A DNA stretch of 64,000 nt from Saccharopolyspora_D taberi (GCF_039534165.1 NZ_BAAAUX010000006.1:1-64000), one strand, 5' to 3'. Counted from the stretch's first letter, positions 1 to 9,385 are shown. Notes: generated by a model not told the origin, from the sequence alone. A program made the numbers and translations.

Positions 1-2048
1 AGCGGCGGCGGGCCCTGGCCCGGACCGCCCGCGGGGGGTCCGGCCGGTCCGCCCGGACCACCGGGACGCGGGCCGCCCTGAGCGGGCATCCCTCCGGGCG
101 GCGAAGGCGGCGGGCCCGACGGCGCCGGGCGGGCCAGCCGCGGAGCGGGCTGGAACCGGGTCGGCTCCTCTGCCGGAGGCGTGCTTTCCGTGGCCGGTGC
201 CGCGTCCTTGTCCTGATTGGCGGTGAACAGGAAGTGGCCGCCCGCGCTCTGCTCGATCCGGCGCGGTTCGGCTTCTTCCCTGCTCTGCGGTTCGGCCTGC
301 TCGGCGAACTGGGCCTGTTCGGCGAACTGGGGCTGCTCGGCGACCTGAGGCTGTTCGGCGAACTGGGGCTGTTCGGGCGCCGGGGGCTGTGCCACCGGCG
401 GCTCGGTGATCGAGGTCCGGTCCTCGGCGGCTGCAGCGGGGGCGTTCTCGGCGGGACGGTGGGCGGCTCCGCCTGCTTCGACCGCGCTGCGGTCCTCGGA
501 GTCGCCGAAACCGCGGTCCTCGGATCCACCGAAGCTTCGGTCCTCGGACCCGCTGAAGCCGCGGTCCTCGGATCCACCGAAACCACGGTCCTCGGAGCCG
601 CTGAACCCACGGTCCTCAGACCCGTCGAATCCGCGGTCCTCGGAAGACCTGCCGAGATCAGAAGACCCGCCGAGATCGGAGGGCCCGCCGAGATCGGAAG
701 CACCCCCGAGTCCCGAAGGCCCGCCTCGCTCGGAAGGCCCGTCGAAACCCGAAGAACCGCGGTCGGCCGCGACCGGCCGCGACAGCAGCAGGCTGCCGAG
801 CAGGTACGCGGCGGCCTGGTCGGGCCGGGAGAACCGGACGTCCGAACCGAACTCGTCGTCGGCGCCCGCCGTGACGATCCAGTCCGGGCCCTCCTGCACC
901 AGCGAGCGGACGCTGCTGCTGTGGCTGCCGATCCGGTAGCTGTCGCCGTCCACGGCGAACTCGCCGAACTTGTCGTGCAGGCGGGCGAAGACCTCCTGCG
1001 GGTCGGGCCCTGCCGCGGGCTCCGGCTCGTCGGTCCACGAGCCCTCGGCCGCTTCGAGCTCCTCCACGACCGGCTCGGCCGGGCCCTCCTCGGTCACCGG
1101 CGCGGGCTCCGCGTGGTCGTGCTCGTCGTGGTCGGGCTGGTCGAGCAGCTCGCTCACCGCGGCGTCGCGGACCTCGTCGCTGACCTCGGAGAGCGTGAAC
1201 CGGCGGGACCGGATGTGCTCGACGAGACCGGCTTCCGGCGGCACCCCGTACTGCGCGAGGTAGTAGGCCACCGCGCCCTGCCACAGCCACTCGCCGTCGG
1301 TGTGCCAGGTGCCCGGGACCGCGGTCGCGCGGTCGGGTGCGAGCAGGTCCTCCTCGTTGTCCCTGGAGGCGAGCACGATCGGCGCGTTCTCCAGGTACTG
1401 GCGCAGCGGCCCGATCTCCTCCGGCGGCACCGGGGTCCGGGTCGCGACCAGCGGGCGGCCCTGCTCGTCGAAGTCGTCGAACGTGTCAGCGGTGCGGAAG
1501 CCCGTCCCGGCGCCCGACGCCTCGCGGGCAGGGGACTCGGGAACCCCGGGCTCGGCGGGGTGGAAGCCCGCCGGTGCTTCGCTCTCGGCGGGAGCCGCGG
1601 CTTCCGGCTTGTCCCGGCCGTCGATCTTCTCCCGCAGCCAGTCCGGCACGTTCTCGTCCGTGCGCGGGTAGCGGCGGAGCTCGTCGACGTACGCGGCGCG
1701 CGGCAGCGGGCGCTGCCACCGGGGCTCGGCGTCGAAGTTGATGTCGATTCGGTAGCTGGACGGGCGTTCGACCACGTAGAGCGCGCTGAGCCAGGTCCCG
1801 ACCTCGGGCCGGTACATGCCGTCGCGAAGCTGCTCGAAGACCTCGCGCAGCTCGTCCGGCGGTTCCCAGGACCGGCCGGTGCCATCCGGCGTGACGACCT
1901 CACCCAGCAGGTCGTGGTACTCACCGGTGGCGCGGTACTCCACCGTGATCTCCTGCCAGTCCTCAGGAGCGGCCTGTAACAACAGCACCCCGATCCTGCG
2001 GGCTGCCTGCTCCTGCTCTTCCGGACTGATCGCTGTCGGACGCGACAT
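1..2048 (-). CDS. TNT-toxin-like repeat-rich protein, 5' part (C-terminus beyond window edge)
   Basis: The ATG at 2048 follows a strong GGGGAGGA ribosome site 8 nt upstream, and the frame runs open off the left edge. The first ~130 residues form a compact acidic domain (AAPEDWQEITVEYRATGEYH). A second tryptophan-rich domain follows (GTWHTDGEWLWQGAVAYYLA). After it come a degenerate GSEDRGF octapeptide array, an EQPQFAEQ-type repeat and a Pro/Gly-rich linker reaching the edge. I recall this order from actinobacterial proteins that end in a TNT (tuberculosis necrotizing toxin, NAD+ glycohydrolase) domain. That domain would lie outside the window, so the toxin assignment is an inference. No signal peptide is visible, as is usual for ESX-exported proteins. 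Confidence 0.6.
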   Translation of the reverse strand, partial: MSRPTAISPEEQEQAARRIGVLLLQAAPEDWQEITVEYRATGEYHDLLGEVVTPDGTGRSWEPPDELREVFEQLRDGMYRPEVGTWLSALYVVERPSSYRIDINFDAEPRWQRPLPRAAYVDELRRYPRTDENVPDWLREKIDGRDKPEAAAPAESEAPAGFHPAEPGVPESPAREASGAGTGFRTADTFDDFDEQGRPLVATRTPVPPEEIGPLRQYLENAPIVLASRDNEEDLLAPDRATAVPGTWHTDGEWLWQGAVAYYLAQYGVPPEAGLVEHIRSRRFTLSEVSDEVRDAAVSELLDQPDHDEHDHAEPAPVTEEGPAEPVVEELEAAEGSWTDEPEPAAGPDPQEVFARLHDKFGEFAVDGDSYRIGSHSSSVRSLVQEGPDWIVTAGADDEFGSDVRFSRPDQAAAYLLGSLLLSRPVAADRGSSGFDGPSERGGPSGLGGASDLGGPSDLGGSSDLGRSSEDRGFDGSEDRGFSGSEDRGFGGSEDRGFSGSEDRSFGGSEDRGFGDSEDRSAVEAGGAAHRPAENAPAAAAEDRTSITEPPVAQPPAPEQPQFAEQPQVAEQPQFAEQAQFAEQAEPQSREEAEPRRIEQSAGGHFLFTANQDKDAAPATESTPPAEEPTRFQPAPRLARPAPSGPPPSPPGGMPAQGGPRPGGPGGPAGPPAGGPGQGPPP
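491..658. repeat. Seven tandem 24-bp repeats inside the TNT-like gene
   Basis: Units starting GGTCCTCGGA on the plus strand occur at 491, 515, 539, 563, 587, 611 and 635, an exact 24-bp period (the 611 unit has one change). On the coding minus strand each unit encodes eight residues of the type GSEDRGFx, giving a charged flexible linker. The period keeps frame, so copy number can change without breaking the protein. Confidence 0.9.
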
Positions 2049-2369
2049 GGGTGACATCCTCCCCCTCTCGACCGGGCCCACCGACCCCACCCCGCACCAG
2101 ACGCTACTCGACGGGGTGCGCCCCGTGGGTTCGCTGTACCAGTTCCGTTCCGTTGTCCCAGCACACGAACGGCGGTCGAGATCAACTTCGGTTCTCGGCG
2201 ACGTCCAAGCCTGCCGGTGCGGCGGCTCCGGCGACATCACACCACCAGGTGGGATTCCGCGGCCGGTCGGCGGCGCGCGACGAGCGGTCTGACCACCGGG
2301 TTCGGCCGGATGGCCCACCCCCGCGAAACGCGGTAGCGGCACGCCCGTCCCAGAAGGCAGAGTGAGTCC
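2049..2369. other. Divergent intergenic region, 321 bp, no gene seen
   Basis: It separates the minus-strand TNT-like gene from the plus-strand MFS gene and must hold both promoters. I see no clear -35/-10 pair, repeat or convincing short gene. The only readable signal is the ribosome site of the minus gene at its left end. Confidence 0.5.
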
Positions 2370-3617
2370 GTGCTGCGCCCCTACCGGCTGCTCGCGGCCG
2401 TCCCCCACGCCTCCGCCCTGATGTTGTCCAGCCTGCTCGGCAGGCTGCACATGCCGGCGATCGCGATGGTGATGACCTTCCTGATCGCCGACTGGACCGG
2501 TTCCTACACCGCGGGCGGCGTGGTAAGCGCGGCGCTCACCGTCGGGCAGAGCGTCGCCGGTCCGGTGCGCGGCCGGGCCGCCGACCGCAGTTCCGCGCCG
2601 AAGCTGCTGCTGACCACCGGCGCGCTGTACGGGACCGGCCTGGTGCTGATCGCGCTGCTGGGCAGGAAGGACGGCCCGCTCGACCCGTCGCTGTGGTGGC
2701 TGCTGCTGCCGATCGGCCTGCTGACCGGGCTCGCGCACCCGCCGGTCACCCAGATCGGCCGGGGGATGTGGCCCCGGATCACCGACGGCCCTGCCCGCGA
2801 GGCGGCCTACGCCGTCGAGGCGACCCTGCAGGAGTTGCTGTTCGTGGTGGCGCCGATCCTCGCCGCTTCGGCGGTCGCCTTCTGGAGCCCGGTGGTCGCG
2901 ACGCTGCTGTGCGCGGCCATGTCGGTGATCGGGCCCGCGATCTTCGCCGCCGTGCTGTGGCGGGCGGGGCTGCGGAACGCGCCCGAGCGGACCGGGGGCG
3001 ACGGCCAGAGCGGCGGATCGCTGTTCAGGTTGCCGGGATTCGTGCCGCTGCTCGGGTTCGGCGCGGTCGTGGTGGGCGCGCTGGTGTCGGTCGACCTGCT
3101 GCTGGTCGGCTGGTCCCGCGACCGCGGAACACCGGAACTGGCGGGCGTGCTGGCCGCGGCCTGGGCGATCGGGTCGCTGGTGGGCGGGCTGCTGATGGGT
3201 GCCGTCGCGGGTCGCCCGCGCGTGTGGGTCCGCGGGCTGCTGACCGCGATCGGCATCCTCGCGCTGGTGCCCGCGCTGCCGCCGGTCAGCGACCCGGCGT
3301 CCCCGTGGCTGGTCGGCGCGATCCTGCTGCTCGGCGGCATGGCGATCGCGCCGCTGCTCGCCGCGATCAACGGCACGCTGGCCGAGCTCGCGCCCGCCGA
3401 CCGCCGGTCGGAGGCGTTCGGCTGGTTCACCACCGCGACCACGGCAGGAGTCACGGTGGCCTCGCCGGTTTCGGGCTGGATGCTCGATTCGTCCGGACCG
3501 GCCGCCTCCGCGGCGATCGGCGGCGTGGCCGCGCTGCTCGCGGTCGGACTTGTCGCACGTCACAGCGTCCGAGGATCGCGCGCGGCGGGCAGGCCGGAGG
3601 AGACTGCCCGCACGTGA
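2370..3617 (+). CDS. MFS transporter
   Basis: This 415-residue membrane protein starts with GTG. It has about 12 hydrophobic segments and the usual central break (near AGLRNAPERTGGDGQSGG) between two six-helix halves. The cytoplasmic loop between helices 2 and 3 reads GPVRGRAADR, an MFS-like motif. The substrate cannot be told. Its TGA overlaps the GTG of the next gene (GTGA), so the two transporters are probably co-translated. Confidence 0.8.
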   Translation: MLRPYRLLAAVPHASALMLSSLLGRLHMPAIAMVMTFLIADWTGSYTAGGVVSAALTVGQSVAGPVRGRAADRSSAPKLLLTTGALYGTGLVLIALLGRKDGPLDPSLWWLLLPIGLLTGLAHPPVTQIGRGMWPRITDGPAREAAYAVEATLQELLFVVAPILAASAVAFWSPVVATLLCAAMSVIGPAIFAAVLWRAGLRNAPERTGGDGQSGGSLFRLPGFVPLLGFGAVVVGALVSVDLLLVGWSRDRGTPELAGVLAAAWAIGSLVGGLLMGAVAGRPRVWVRGLLTAIGILALVPALPPVSDPASPWLVGAILLLGGMAIAPLLAAINGTLAELAPADRRSEAFGWFTTATTAGVTVASPVSGWMLDSSGPAASAAIGGVAALLAVGLVARHSVRGSRAAGRPEETART

Positions 3618-4594
3618 CGACCACGACGCAGGCGGTCAACCCGCTGCACCGGATCCTCGGCATGGCCGGCGCGACCGCGGTGGGGGTGCTGCTTTCCATC
3701 CAGGCCCGGATCAACGGCGCGCTCGGGGCGCGCCTGGACGATCCGATCGCGGCCGCGGTCGTGTCCTTCGGTGCCGGGCTGGTCGTGCTGGTCGGGTGTG
3801 CCACCGCGATCCCGTCGGCGCGGCTCGGGGCGCGGCGGGTGGTCGCGCAGATCCGGTCGGACCAGGGGTTGCGCTGGTGGCAGTGCCTCGGTGGGGTGTG
3901 CGGCGGCTACCTCGTGTTCACGCAGAGCATGACCGCGCAGGTGCTGGGCGTCGCGCTGTTCACGATCACCGTGGTGGCCGGGCAGGTCGGCAGCGGGCTG
4001 GTCGTCGACCGGCTCGGGCTCGGGCCCGCCGGGCCGCAGCGCGTGACGACGCCCCGGCTGCTCGGTGCGGCGCTGGCGGTCGTGGCCGTGCTGATCGCGG
4101 TGTCGGCGCAGCTGGGCACCTCGCGGGCGGACTGGCTGGTGCTGCTGCCCGCGCTGGCCGGGATCGGGCTGAGCTGGCAGGCGGCGGTCAACGGGCGGGT
4201 GCGCCAGACCGCGCGGTCGTCGGTGCTGGCCTCGACCGTGAACTTCGGAATCGGGACCTGCGCGTTGCTGCTTGCGTTCGCCGTCGAGGTCGCGGTGCGC
4301 GGGCTGCCCGCCGAGCTGCCGCCCGAACCTTGGCTCTACGTCGGCGGATTCCTGGGGATCTTCGTCATCGGTGGCTCGGTCGCGCTCGTGCGCTACACCG
4401 GGGTGCTGGTGCTCGCCCTGGGCATGATCGCCGGGCAGCTGGTCGGGGCGCTGCTGCTCGACGTCGTCGTGCCGTCGCCGGGTACGACCGTGCCGGTGTC
4501 GACGGTGGTCGGCGTGGGGCTCACGCTCGTCGCGGTCGGCGTCGCCGCGATGCCGGACCGGAAGCTGCGGCCCCCGCGCGATCTGCCACGATGA
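3614..4594 (+). CDS. DMT-superfamily transporter (DUF606/YdcZ type)
   Basis: This 326-residue protein has about ten hydrophobic segments. The GTG start overlaps the stop of the MFS gene by four bases. The N-terminal motif GVLLSIQARINGALGARL, and its partial echo GLSWQAAVNGRVRQ in the second half, are typical of the two-repeat YdcZ/DUF606 group of small-molecule exporters. The substrate is unknown. folD begins six bases after the stop, so all three genes may share a transcript. Confidence 0.75.
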   Translation: MTTTTQAVNPLHRILGMAGATAVGVLLSIQARINGALGARLDDPIAAAVVSFGAGLVVLVGCATAIPSARLGARRVVAQIRSDQGLRWWQCLGGVCGGYLVFTQSMTAQVLGVALFTITVVAGQVGSGLVVDRLGLGPAGPQRVTTPRLLGAALAVVAVLIAVSAQLGTSRADWLVLLPALAGIGLSWQAAVNGRVRQTARSSVLASTVNFGIGTCALLLAFAVEVAVRGLPAELPPEPWLYVGGFLGIFVIGGSVALVRYTGVLVLALGMIAGQLVGALLLDVVVPSPGTTVPVSTVVGVGLTLVAVGVAAMPDRKLRPPRDLPR

Positions 4595-4600
4595 GCAGTC

Positions 4601-5449
4601 GTGAGCGCGACGATTCTGGACGGCAAGGCCACCAAGGACGCGATCTACGAGGAGCTCCGGCCCCGGGTCGCCCGGCTCGCCGAGCGCGGCCGGACACCGG
4701 GTCTGGCGACGGTGCTGGTCGGTGACGACCCGGCGTCCCGCTCGTACGTGCGCGCCAAGCACAACGACTGCGCGAAGGTCGGCATCACCTCGATCCGCCG
4801 AGACCTGCCCGCCGACGCGACCCAGGCCGACGTCGAGTCGGTCATCGACGAGCTGAACGCGGACCCCGCCTGCACCGGCTACATCGTGCAGCTCCCGCTG
4901 CCGGACCACCTCGACGCGGGCCCGGTGCTGGAGCGGATCGCACCGGCGAAGGACGCCGACGGCCTGCACCCGACCAGCCTCGGCAGGCTGGTGCTCGGCG
5001 AACCGGCCCCGCTGCCCTGCACGCCGCGCGGCATCGTCGAGCTGCTCCGCCGCTACGACGTGCCGCTCGCCGGAGCGCGGGTGGCAGTCGTGGGCCGCGG
5101 CATCACCGTCGGCCGCCCGATCGGCCTGCTGCTGACGCGGCGCAGCGAGAACGCGACCGTGACGCTGTGCCACACCGGGACGAAGGACCTCGCCGAGGAG
5201 GTCCGCCGCGCCGACATCGTGGTCGCGGCGGCCGGGAAGCCGCACCTGATCACCGCCGACATGGTGCGGCCGGGCGCGGCGGTGCTCGACGTCGGCGTGA
5301 CGCGCACCGACTCCGGGCTGGCCGGGGACGTGCACCCGGACGTCGCCGAGGTGGCGGGTTTCCTGTCGCCCAACCCGGGCGGGATCGGCCCGATGACCCG
5401 GGCGATGCTGCTGACCAACGTCGTCGAAGCCGCCGAGGACGAGGGGTGA
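4601..5449 (+). CDS. folD: Bifunctional methylenetetrahydrofolate dehydrogenase/cyclohydrolase
   Basis: It interconverts 5,10-methylene-THF, 5,10-methenyl-THF and 10-formyl-THF in the cytosol using NADP. At 282 residues it has the family's normal length. Visible signatures are the substrate-site stretch SRSYVRAKHNDCAKVGI with the catalytic Tyr and Lys, the QLPLPDHLD segment, and the dinucleotide-binding GRGITVGRPIGLLL. The start is GTG, close behind the upstream transporter. Confidence 0.95.
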   Translation: MSATILDGKATKDAIYEELRPRVARLAERGRTPGLATVLVGDDPASRSYVRAKHNDCAKVGITSIRRDLPADATQADVESVIDELNADPACTGYIVQLPLPDHLDAGPVLERIAPAKDADGLHPTSLGRLVLGEPAPLPCTPRGIVELLRRYDVPLAGARVAVVGRGITVGRPIGLLLTRRSENATVTLCHTGTKDLAEEVRRADIVVAAAGKPHLITADMVRPGAAVLDVGVTRTDSGLAGDVHPDVAEVAGFLSPNPGGIGPMTRAMLLTNVVEAAEDEG

Positions 5450-5454
5450 CACCG

Positions 5455-5745
5455 ATGACCGGACGGTCCGGTGGGAATTCGCGGCTGTCCGTGCACTGGC
5501 CGTTCGCGGTGATCGTGCTGGTGGCGCTGATCGGGTTCCTGCGCATCGCGATGCAGCACTGGCGACAGGGGTCGGTGCTCATCGGCGGCGCGCTGCTGAT
5601 CGCGGCGGCGCTGCGGGTGCTGCTCACCACCGAGCAGGCCGGTCTGCTGGCGATCCGCAGCCGGGCGGTCGACATCCTGCTCTACAGCGGGTTCGGCGTG
5701 ATGATCGTCCTGGTGGCGATGACGATTACCCGCGGTCCGGTGTAG
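5455..5745 (+). CDS. DUF3017 small membrane protein
   Basis: This 96-residue protein has three hydrophobic segments (VHWPFAVIVLVALIGFL, a central LIGGALLIAAALRVLL, and a C-terminal segment ending in MTITRG). It matches the actinobacterial DUF3017 family, which usually lies directly downstream of folD as here. I chose the ATG because GAGGGG lies 8 nt upstream. An in-frame GTG at 5446, overlapping the folD stop, is possible. Function unknown. Confidence 0.8.
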   Translation: MTGRSGGNSRLSVHWPFAVIVLVALIGFLRIAMQHWRQGSVLIGGALLIAAALRVLLTTEQAGLLAIRSRAVDILLYSGFGVMIVLVAMTITRGPV

Positions 5746-5764
5746 CGGCATAGGCTTTCTCCCC

Positions 5765-6535
5765 GTGCACGAAGAAGTTCCGCCGCATCGGGCGGGTGAG
5801 CCGGTGCGGGCGGGCATCCCCGAGCACGGCCGGATTCCGCGCTACTACGCGGCGAAGACCGAACTGCTGGCGTTGATCGAGGAGCTCGGCGAAGGCGCGC
5901 CGCTGCCTGCCGAACGGGAGCTGGCCGAGCGCTACGGGGTGTCGCGGGTGACGCTGCGGCAGGCCGTCGGCGAGCTTGTCCTGGAGGGCAGGCTCATCCG
6001 CAGGCACGGCAGCCGGACCGTGGTCGCCCCGCCGAAGCTGCTGCAACCGCTGGCGCTGGTCAGCTACACCGAGGGGATGCGGGCGCAGGGCATCGAGCCC
6101 GGCCGGACGGTGATCACCGCCGAACCGATGCCCGCCGACGCGCAGCTCGCCGAGGACCTGGGGCTGGAACCCGGCGGCGAGGTGGTGCACCTGGAACGGG
6201 TGCTGCTGGCCGACGGCGAGCGCGTCGGGCTGGAGTCGAGCTACCTGCCGCGGGAGCGGTTCCCGGAACTGCTGGGGGAGTTCGACGCGAGCGGTTCGCT
6301 GTACGCGTTCCTGCGGGAGAAGCTGGGCGTGGTGTTCGGCGAGGCCGAGGAGCGGATCGAGACGGTCCTGGCCACGCCCCGCGAGGCGCTGCTGATCGGC
6401 ACGAACCCGGCGACGCCGATGATCCTGCTGCACCGCGTTTCCTGGACGCCCGAGGGCGAGCCGATCGAGCGGGTGCGCTCGCTTTACCGGGGTGACCGCT
6501 TCAGCTTCGCCACCCGCCTCAGAGCCCGCGGCTGA
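5765..6535 (+). CDS. GntR/HutC-family regulator, PhnF-like
   Basis: The 256-residue protein has an N-terminal winged helix (PLPAERELAERYGVSRVTLR, about residues 45-65) and a C-terminal UTRA ligand domain with the usual VVHLERV, ESSYLP and ILLHRVSW segments. It precedes the phosphonate genes in the same direction, so it is probably their local repressor, like mycobacterial PhnF. Target and inducer are inferred. The only candidate operator seen is the inverted repeat at 6564-6581. Confidence 0.85.
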   Translation: MHEEVPPHRAGEPVRAGIPEHGRIPRYYAAKTELLALIEELGEGAPLPAERELAERYGVSRVTLRQAVGELVLEGRLIRRHGSRTVVAPPKLLQPLALVSYTEGMRAQGIEPGRTVITAEPMPADAQLAEDLGLEPGGEVVHLERVLLADGERVGLESSYLPRERFPELLGEFDASGSLYAFLREKLGVVFGEAEERIETVLATPREALLIGTNPATPMILLHRVSWTPEGEPIERVRSLYRGDRFSFATRLRARG

Positions 6536-6563
6536 GCTGCTGCCGCAAGCGTCGTCCCCAAAA

Positions 6564-6581
6564 AGTTACGAACAGATAACT
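6564..6581. promoter_or_regulatory. Candidate GntR operator upstream of the phosphonate genes
   Basis: AGTTA and TAACT form a perfect 5-bp inverted repeat with an 8-base spacer, in the only AT-rich stretch of the gap between the regulator and the oxidase gene. HutC-type regulators bind such spaced half-sites. The assignment is inferred from position. Confidence 0.4.
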
Positions 6582-6663
6582 GATCTAGTCCTTAGTTCCC
6601 TGTTCACTTCCGATTCGTACGGCTTGCACGGGCCGTTCGCCGGAGCCGGTGACGGTATGCGCC

Positions 6664-7779
6664 GTGCGAGTTCTGATTGTCGGCGGCGGCGTGCTGGGCA
6701 CCATGCACGCGCTGCGCGCCCTGGAAAACGGCCACGACGTGGTGCAAATCGAGCGGGAGCCGGAAGCGCGGGGCGCGTCGGTCCGCAACTTCGGCCTGGT
6801 GTGGGTCAGCGGCCGGGAGCCGGGCGAGGACCTGGACCTCGCGCTGCGGGCCCGCGAAGCGTGGGAGCGCATCGGTGCGGACGTGCCCGATGTCGGCTTC
6901 CGCCCGAACGGCTCGCTGACGCTGCTGCGCACCGACGCCGAGGTCGCTGTTGCCGAAGGCATGACGGACCTGTCCGCACGCGGCACGAAGTTGCTCGACG
7001 CGGCGGAAACCCGAGCGCTGAACCCCGTGCTGCGCGGCGACTTCAAGGCCGCGCTGTGGTGCGAGCGCGATGGAGCGGTCGAACCGCGAACCGCGCAGCC
7101 CGCGCTCCGCGCGCACCTCGCGAAGACCGGGCGCTACACCTGGCTTCCCGGCAGGGAGATCCGCGAGGTCGGCGAGGGCTGGGTCCGCGACGACCGCGGC
7201 GAACGCCACGAAGGCGACGTCACGATCCTGTGCACGGGCGCGGCGCTGTCCGGTCTCGTGCGCGAGCTCCGGCCGGAGCTGCCGGTGCGCCGGGTGCGGC
7301 TCCAGATGATGCAGACCGAACCGCTCGGCGAGACCCTGCCGACCTCGATCGCCGACGGCGACAGCCTCCGCTACTACCCGGCGTACCGGGGCGCCGCGCT
7401 CGACGAGCTGAACCGCGCCGAGCCGCAGCCGCCGGTCGCGGCCGAGAACGGGATGCAGCTGCTCATGGTCCAGCGCCTCGACGGCGGGCTGACCATCGGC
7501 GACACCCACGAGTACGCCGAGCCGTTCTCGTTCGACGTGCGGGAGGCCCCGTACGACCACCTCGTCCAGCGGGTCGGAGAACTGCTCGGGCGGCCGGTCC
7601 CGCGCGTGGTCCGCCGCTGGGCCGGGGTCTACGCGCAGACCGCGGACTCCTCGCGGGTCGTGCACCGCGAGGAGGTCCTGCCCGGGGTCTGGCTGGTGAC
7701 CGGTCCGGGCGGTCGCGGGATGACCGGTTCGCCGGCGATCGCCGAGGACACCCTGCGCGAGATCGGTCCGGCCGCATGA
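6664..7779 (+). CDS. TIGR03364-type FAD-dependent oxidoreductase (aminophosphonate oxidase candidate)
   Basis: The protein opens with the FAD-binding fingerprint VLIVGGGVLGTMHAL, followed by RGASVRNFGLVW, the hallmark of a glycine-oxidase-like family usually found beside phosphonatase-like hydrolases. It probably oxidises 2-aminoethylphosphonate or an N-methylated relative to phosphonoacetaldehyde, the substrate of the next enzyme; this rests on context and family knowledge. I prefer the GTG at 6664, which puts the nucleotide-binding strand at the N-terminus; GTG 6649 is in frame. Its stop overlaps the next ATG (ATGA). Confidence 0.8.
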   Translation: MRVLIVGGGVLGTMHALRALENGHDVVQIEREPEARGASVRNFGLVWVSGREPGEDLDLALRAREAWERIGADVPDVGFRPNGSLTLLRTDAEVAVAEGMTDLSARGTKLLDAAETRALNPVLRGDFKAALWCERDGAVEPRTAQPALRAHLAKTGRYTWLPGREIREVGEGWVRDDRGERHEGDVTILCTGAALSGLVRELRPELPVRRVRLQMMQTEPLGETLPTSIADGDSLRYYPAYRGAALDELNRAEPQPPVAAENGMQLLMVQRLDGGLTIGDTHEYAEPFSFDVREAPYDHLVQRVGELLGRPVPRVVRRWAGVYAQTADSSRVVHREEVLPGVWLVTGPGGRGMTGSPAIAEDTLREIGPAA

Positions 7780-8447
7780 TCCGGCTCGCGGTGCTCGACA
7801 TGGCCGGAACCACGGTCGCCGACGACGGTCTGGTGGAGCTGGCGTTCACCGAAGCCGTCGCGCAGGTCGGCGTCGCCGAGTCCGACCCCGCGTTCCCGGG
7901 GATGCTCGACCACGTCCGCCGCACCATGGGCGAGTCCAAGATCTCGGTGTTCCGCACCCTGCTGGACGACGACGAATCCCGCGCGCAGCAAGCGAATGCG
8001 GCCTTCGAGCGCGCCTACGCCGAGCGGGTCGGCCAGTGCACCGAGATCGACGGCGCCGCCGCCACCATCCGCGCGCTGCGCGACGCCGGGGTGAAGGTCG
8101 CGCTGACCACCGGCTTCTCCGAGACCACCCAGCGGCAGATCCTCGACGCGCTGGGCTGGCGCGACCTGTCCGACCTGACGCTGACCCCCGCCCAGGCCGG
8201 GCGGGGCAGGCCCCACCCGGACATGGTGCTCACCGCGCTGCTGCGGCAGGGCATCGACGACGTGCGCGAAGTCGCCGTCGTCGGGGACACCGCCTACGAC
8301 GTCCGCGCCGGGCTCCGCGCCGGGGCTTCGGTCGTCGCAGGGGTGCTCACCGGTGCGCACGGACGAGGCGAGTTCGCCGAGGCCGGTGCCACCCACGTCA
8401 TCGAATCCATCCGCGACCTCCCCGGAATCCTGTCCACTCAGGACTGA
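7776..8447 (+). CDS. Phosphonatase-like HAD hydrolase
   Basis: This 223-residue HAD enzyme has the nucleophile motif DMAGTT of phosphonoacetaldehyde hydrolases (DxAGT instead of DxDGT), threonine motif II (ALTTGF), the GRGRPHPDM segment and the acidic motif GDTAYDV. It should cleave the C-P bond of phosphonoacetaldehyde or a close relative. It lacks the cap-domain lysine region typical of true PhnX as far as I can read, so 'phosphonatase-like' is the safer name. It is coupled to the oxidase by a 4-base overlap. Confidence 0.85.
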   Translation: MIRLAVLDMAGTTVADDGLVELAFTEAVAQVGVAESDPAFPGMLDHVRRTMGESKISVFRTLLDDDESRAQQANAAFERAYAERVGQCTEIDGAAATIRALRDAGVKVALTTGFSETTQRQILDALGWRDLSDLTLTPAQAGRGRPHPDMVLTALLRQGIDDVREVAVVGDTAYDVRAGLRAGASVVAGVLTGAHGRGEFAEAGATHVIESIRDLPGILSTQD

Positions 8448-8470
8448 AAATGATCAGGAGAACCTCTGCC

Positions 8471-9385
8471 ATGCGCCTCAGCCGAATGGCCGGATTCGCC
8501 GCGGTGGCCCTGCTGCTCTCGGGCTGCGGCCCGAGCGCGGCCGACCAGGGCGGTGCGGACTCCGGCGAGCTCGTCTTCGCCTCCATCCCCAGCGAGGAGT
8601 CCACCAGCCTGCAGGCCGGCTACCAGCCGGTGCTGGACATGCTGTCGAAGGAGACCGGCCGCACGGTCCGGTTCCAGCAGGCCACCGACTACGCCGCCGT
8701 CATCGAGGGCCAGCGCGCCGGGAAGATCGACATCGCCCAGTACGGGCCGTTCTCCTACGTGCTGGCCAGGACCAAGGGCGTCGCCACGACCGCGGTCGCC
8801 GGCCAGGTCGAGGAGAAGGGCGAGGAGCCCGGGTACTTCTCCTACGGCATCACCCGACCGGACTCCGGCATCAACGGGCTCGCCGACCTGCGCGGCAAGA
8901 AGGTCTGCTTCGTCGACCCGACCTCCACCTCCGGCTACCTGTACCCGAAGGCCGGCCTGCTCAGGGCGGGCATCAACCCGGACACCGACATCCAGCCGGT
9001 CTTCGCGGGCGGCCACGACTCGTCGGCGCTGGCGGTGGCCAAGGGCGACTGCGACGCCGGCTTCGCGCAGAACGCCACAGTGGACACCCAGCTGATCGAG
9101 AAGGGCCAGCTCAAGCCGGGCGAGCTGCGCACGGTCTGGAAGTCCGAGACCGTGCCTGGCTCGCCGATCGCGATCAGCGACGAGCTCGAACCGCAGCTGC
9201 GGGACAAGATCACCGCCGCGCTGCGGGACAAGGCCAACGCCGACTACCTGCGCGCCAACGGGTTCTGCCAGGGCGACTGCAAGATCGGTGACATCGGCGG
9301 CTTCGGCTACGCGCCGGTGGACGACGCCTTCTACAACGGCATCCGCAACGTCTGCGAAGCGACGAGGGACAAGCAGTGCCAGTGA
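8471..9385 (+). CDS. phnD: Phosphonate/phosphate ABC transporter substrate-binding lipoprotein
   Basis: This 304-residue lipoprotein has the signal peptide and lipobox LLLSGC, then a PhnD-type periplasmic-binding fold (ESTSLQAGYQPVLDMLSKETG; KVCFVDPTSTSGYLYPK). It captures phosphonates outside the membrane for the PhnC-PhnE transporter encoded next. The ATG at 8471 has AGGAGA about 10 nt upstream; an earlier in-frame ATG at 8450 would put seven extra residues before the signal peptide. Confidence 0.92.
   Translation: MRLSRMAGFAAVALLLSGCGPSAADQGGADSGELVFASIPSEESTSLQAGYQPVLDMLSKETGRTVRFQQATDYAAVIEGQRAGKIDIAQYGPFSYVLARTKGVATTAVAGQVEEKGEEPGYFSYGITRPDSGINGLADLRGKKVCFVDPTSTSGYLYPKAGLLRAGINPDTDIQPVFAGGHDSSALAVAKGDCDAGFAQNATVDTQLIEKGQLKPGELRTVWKSETVPGSPIAISDELEPQLRDKITAALRDKANADYLRANGFCQGDCKIGDIGGFGYAPVDDAFYNGIRNVCEATRDKQCQ

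Noticed and set aside
234..1979. Long plus-strand reading frame opposite the TNT-like gene
   Set aside because: Antisense shadow caused by high GC; low-complexity translation, whereas the minus strand has a good ribosome site and coherent domains.
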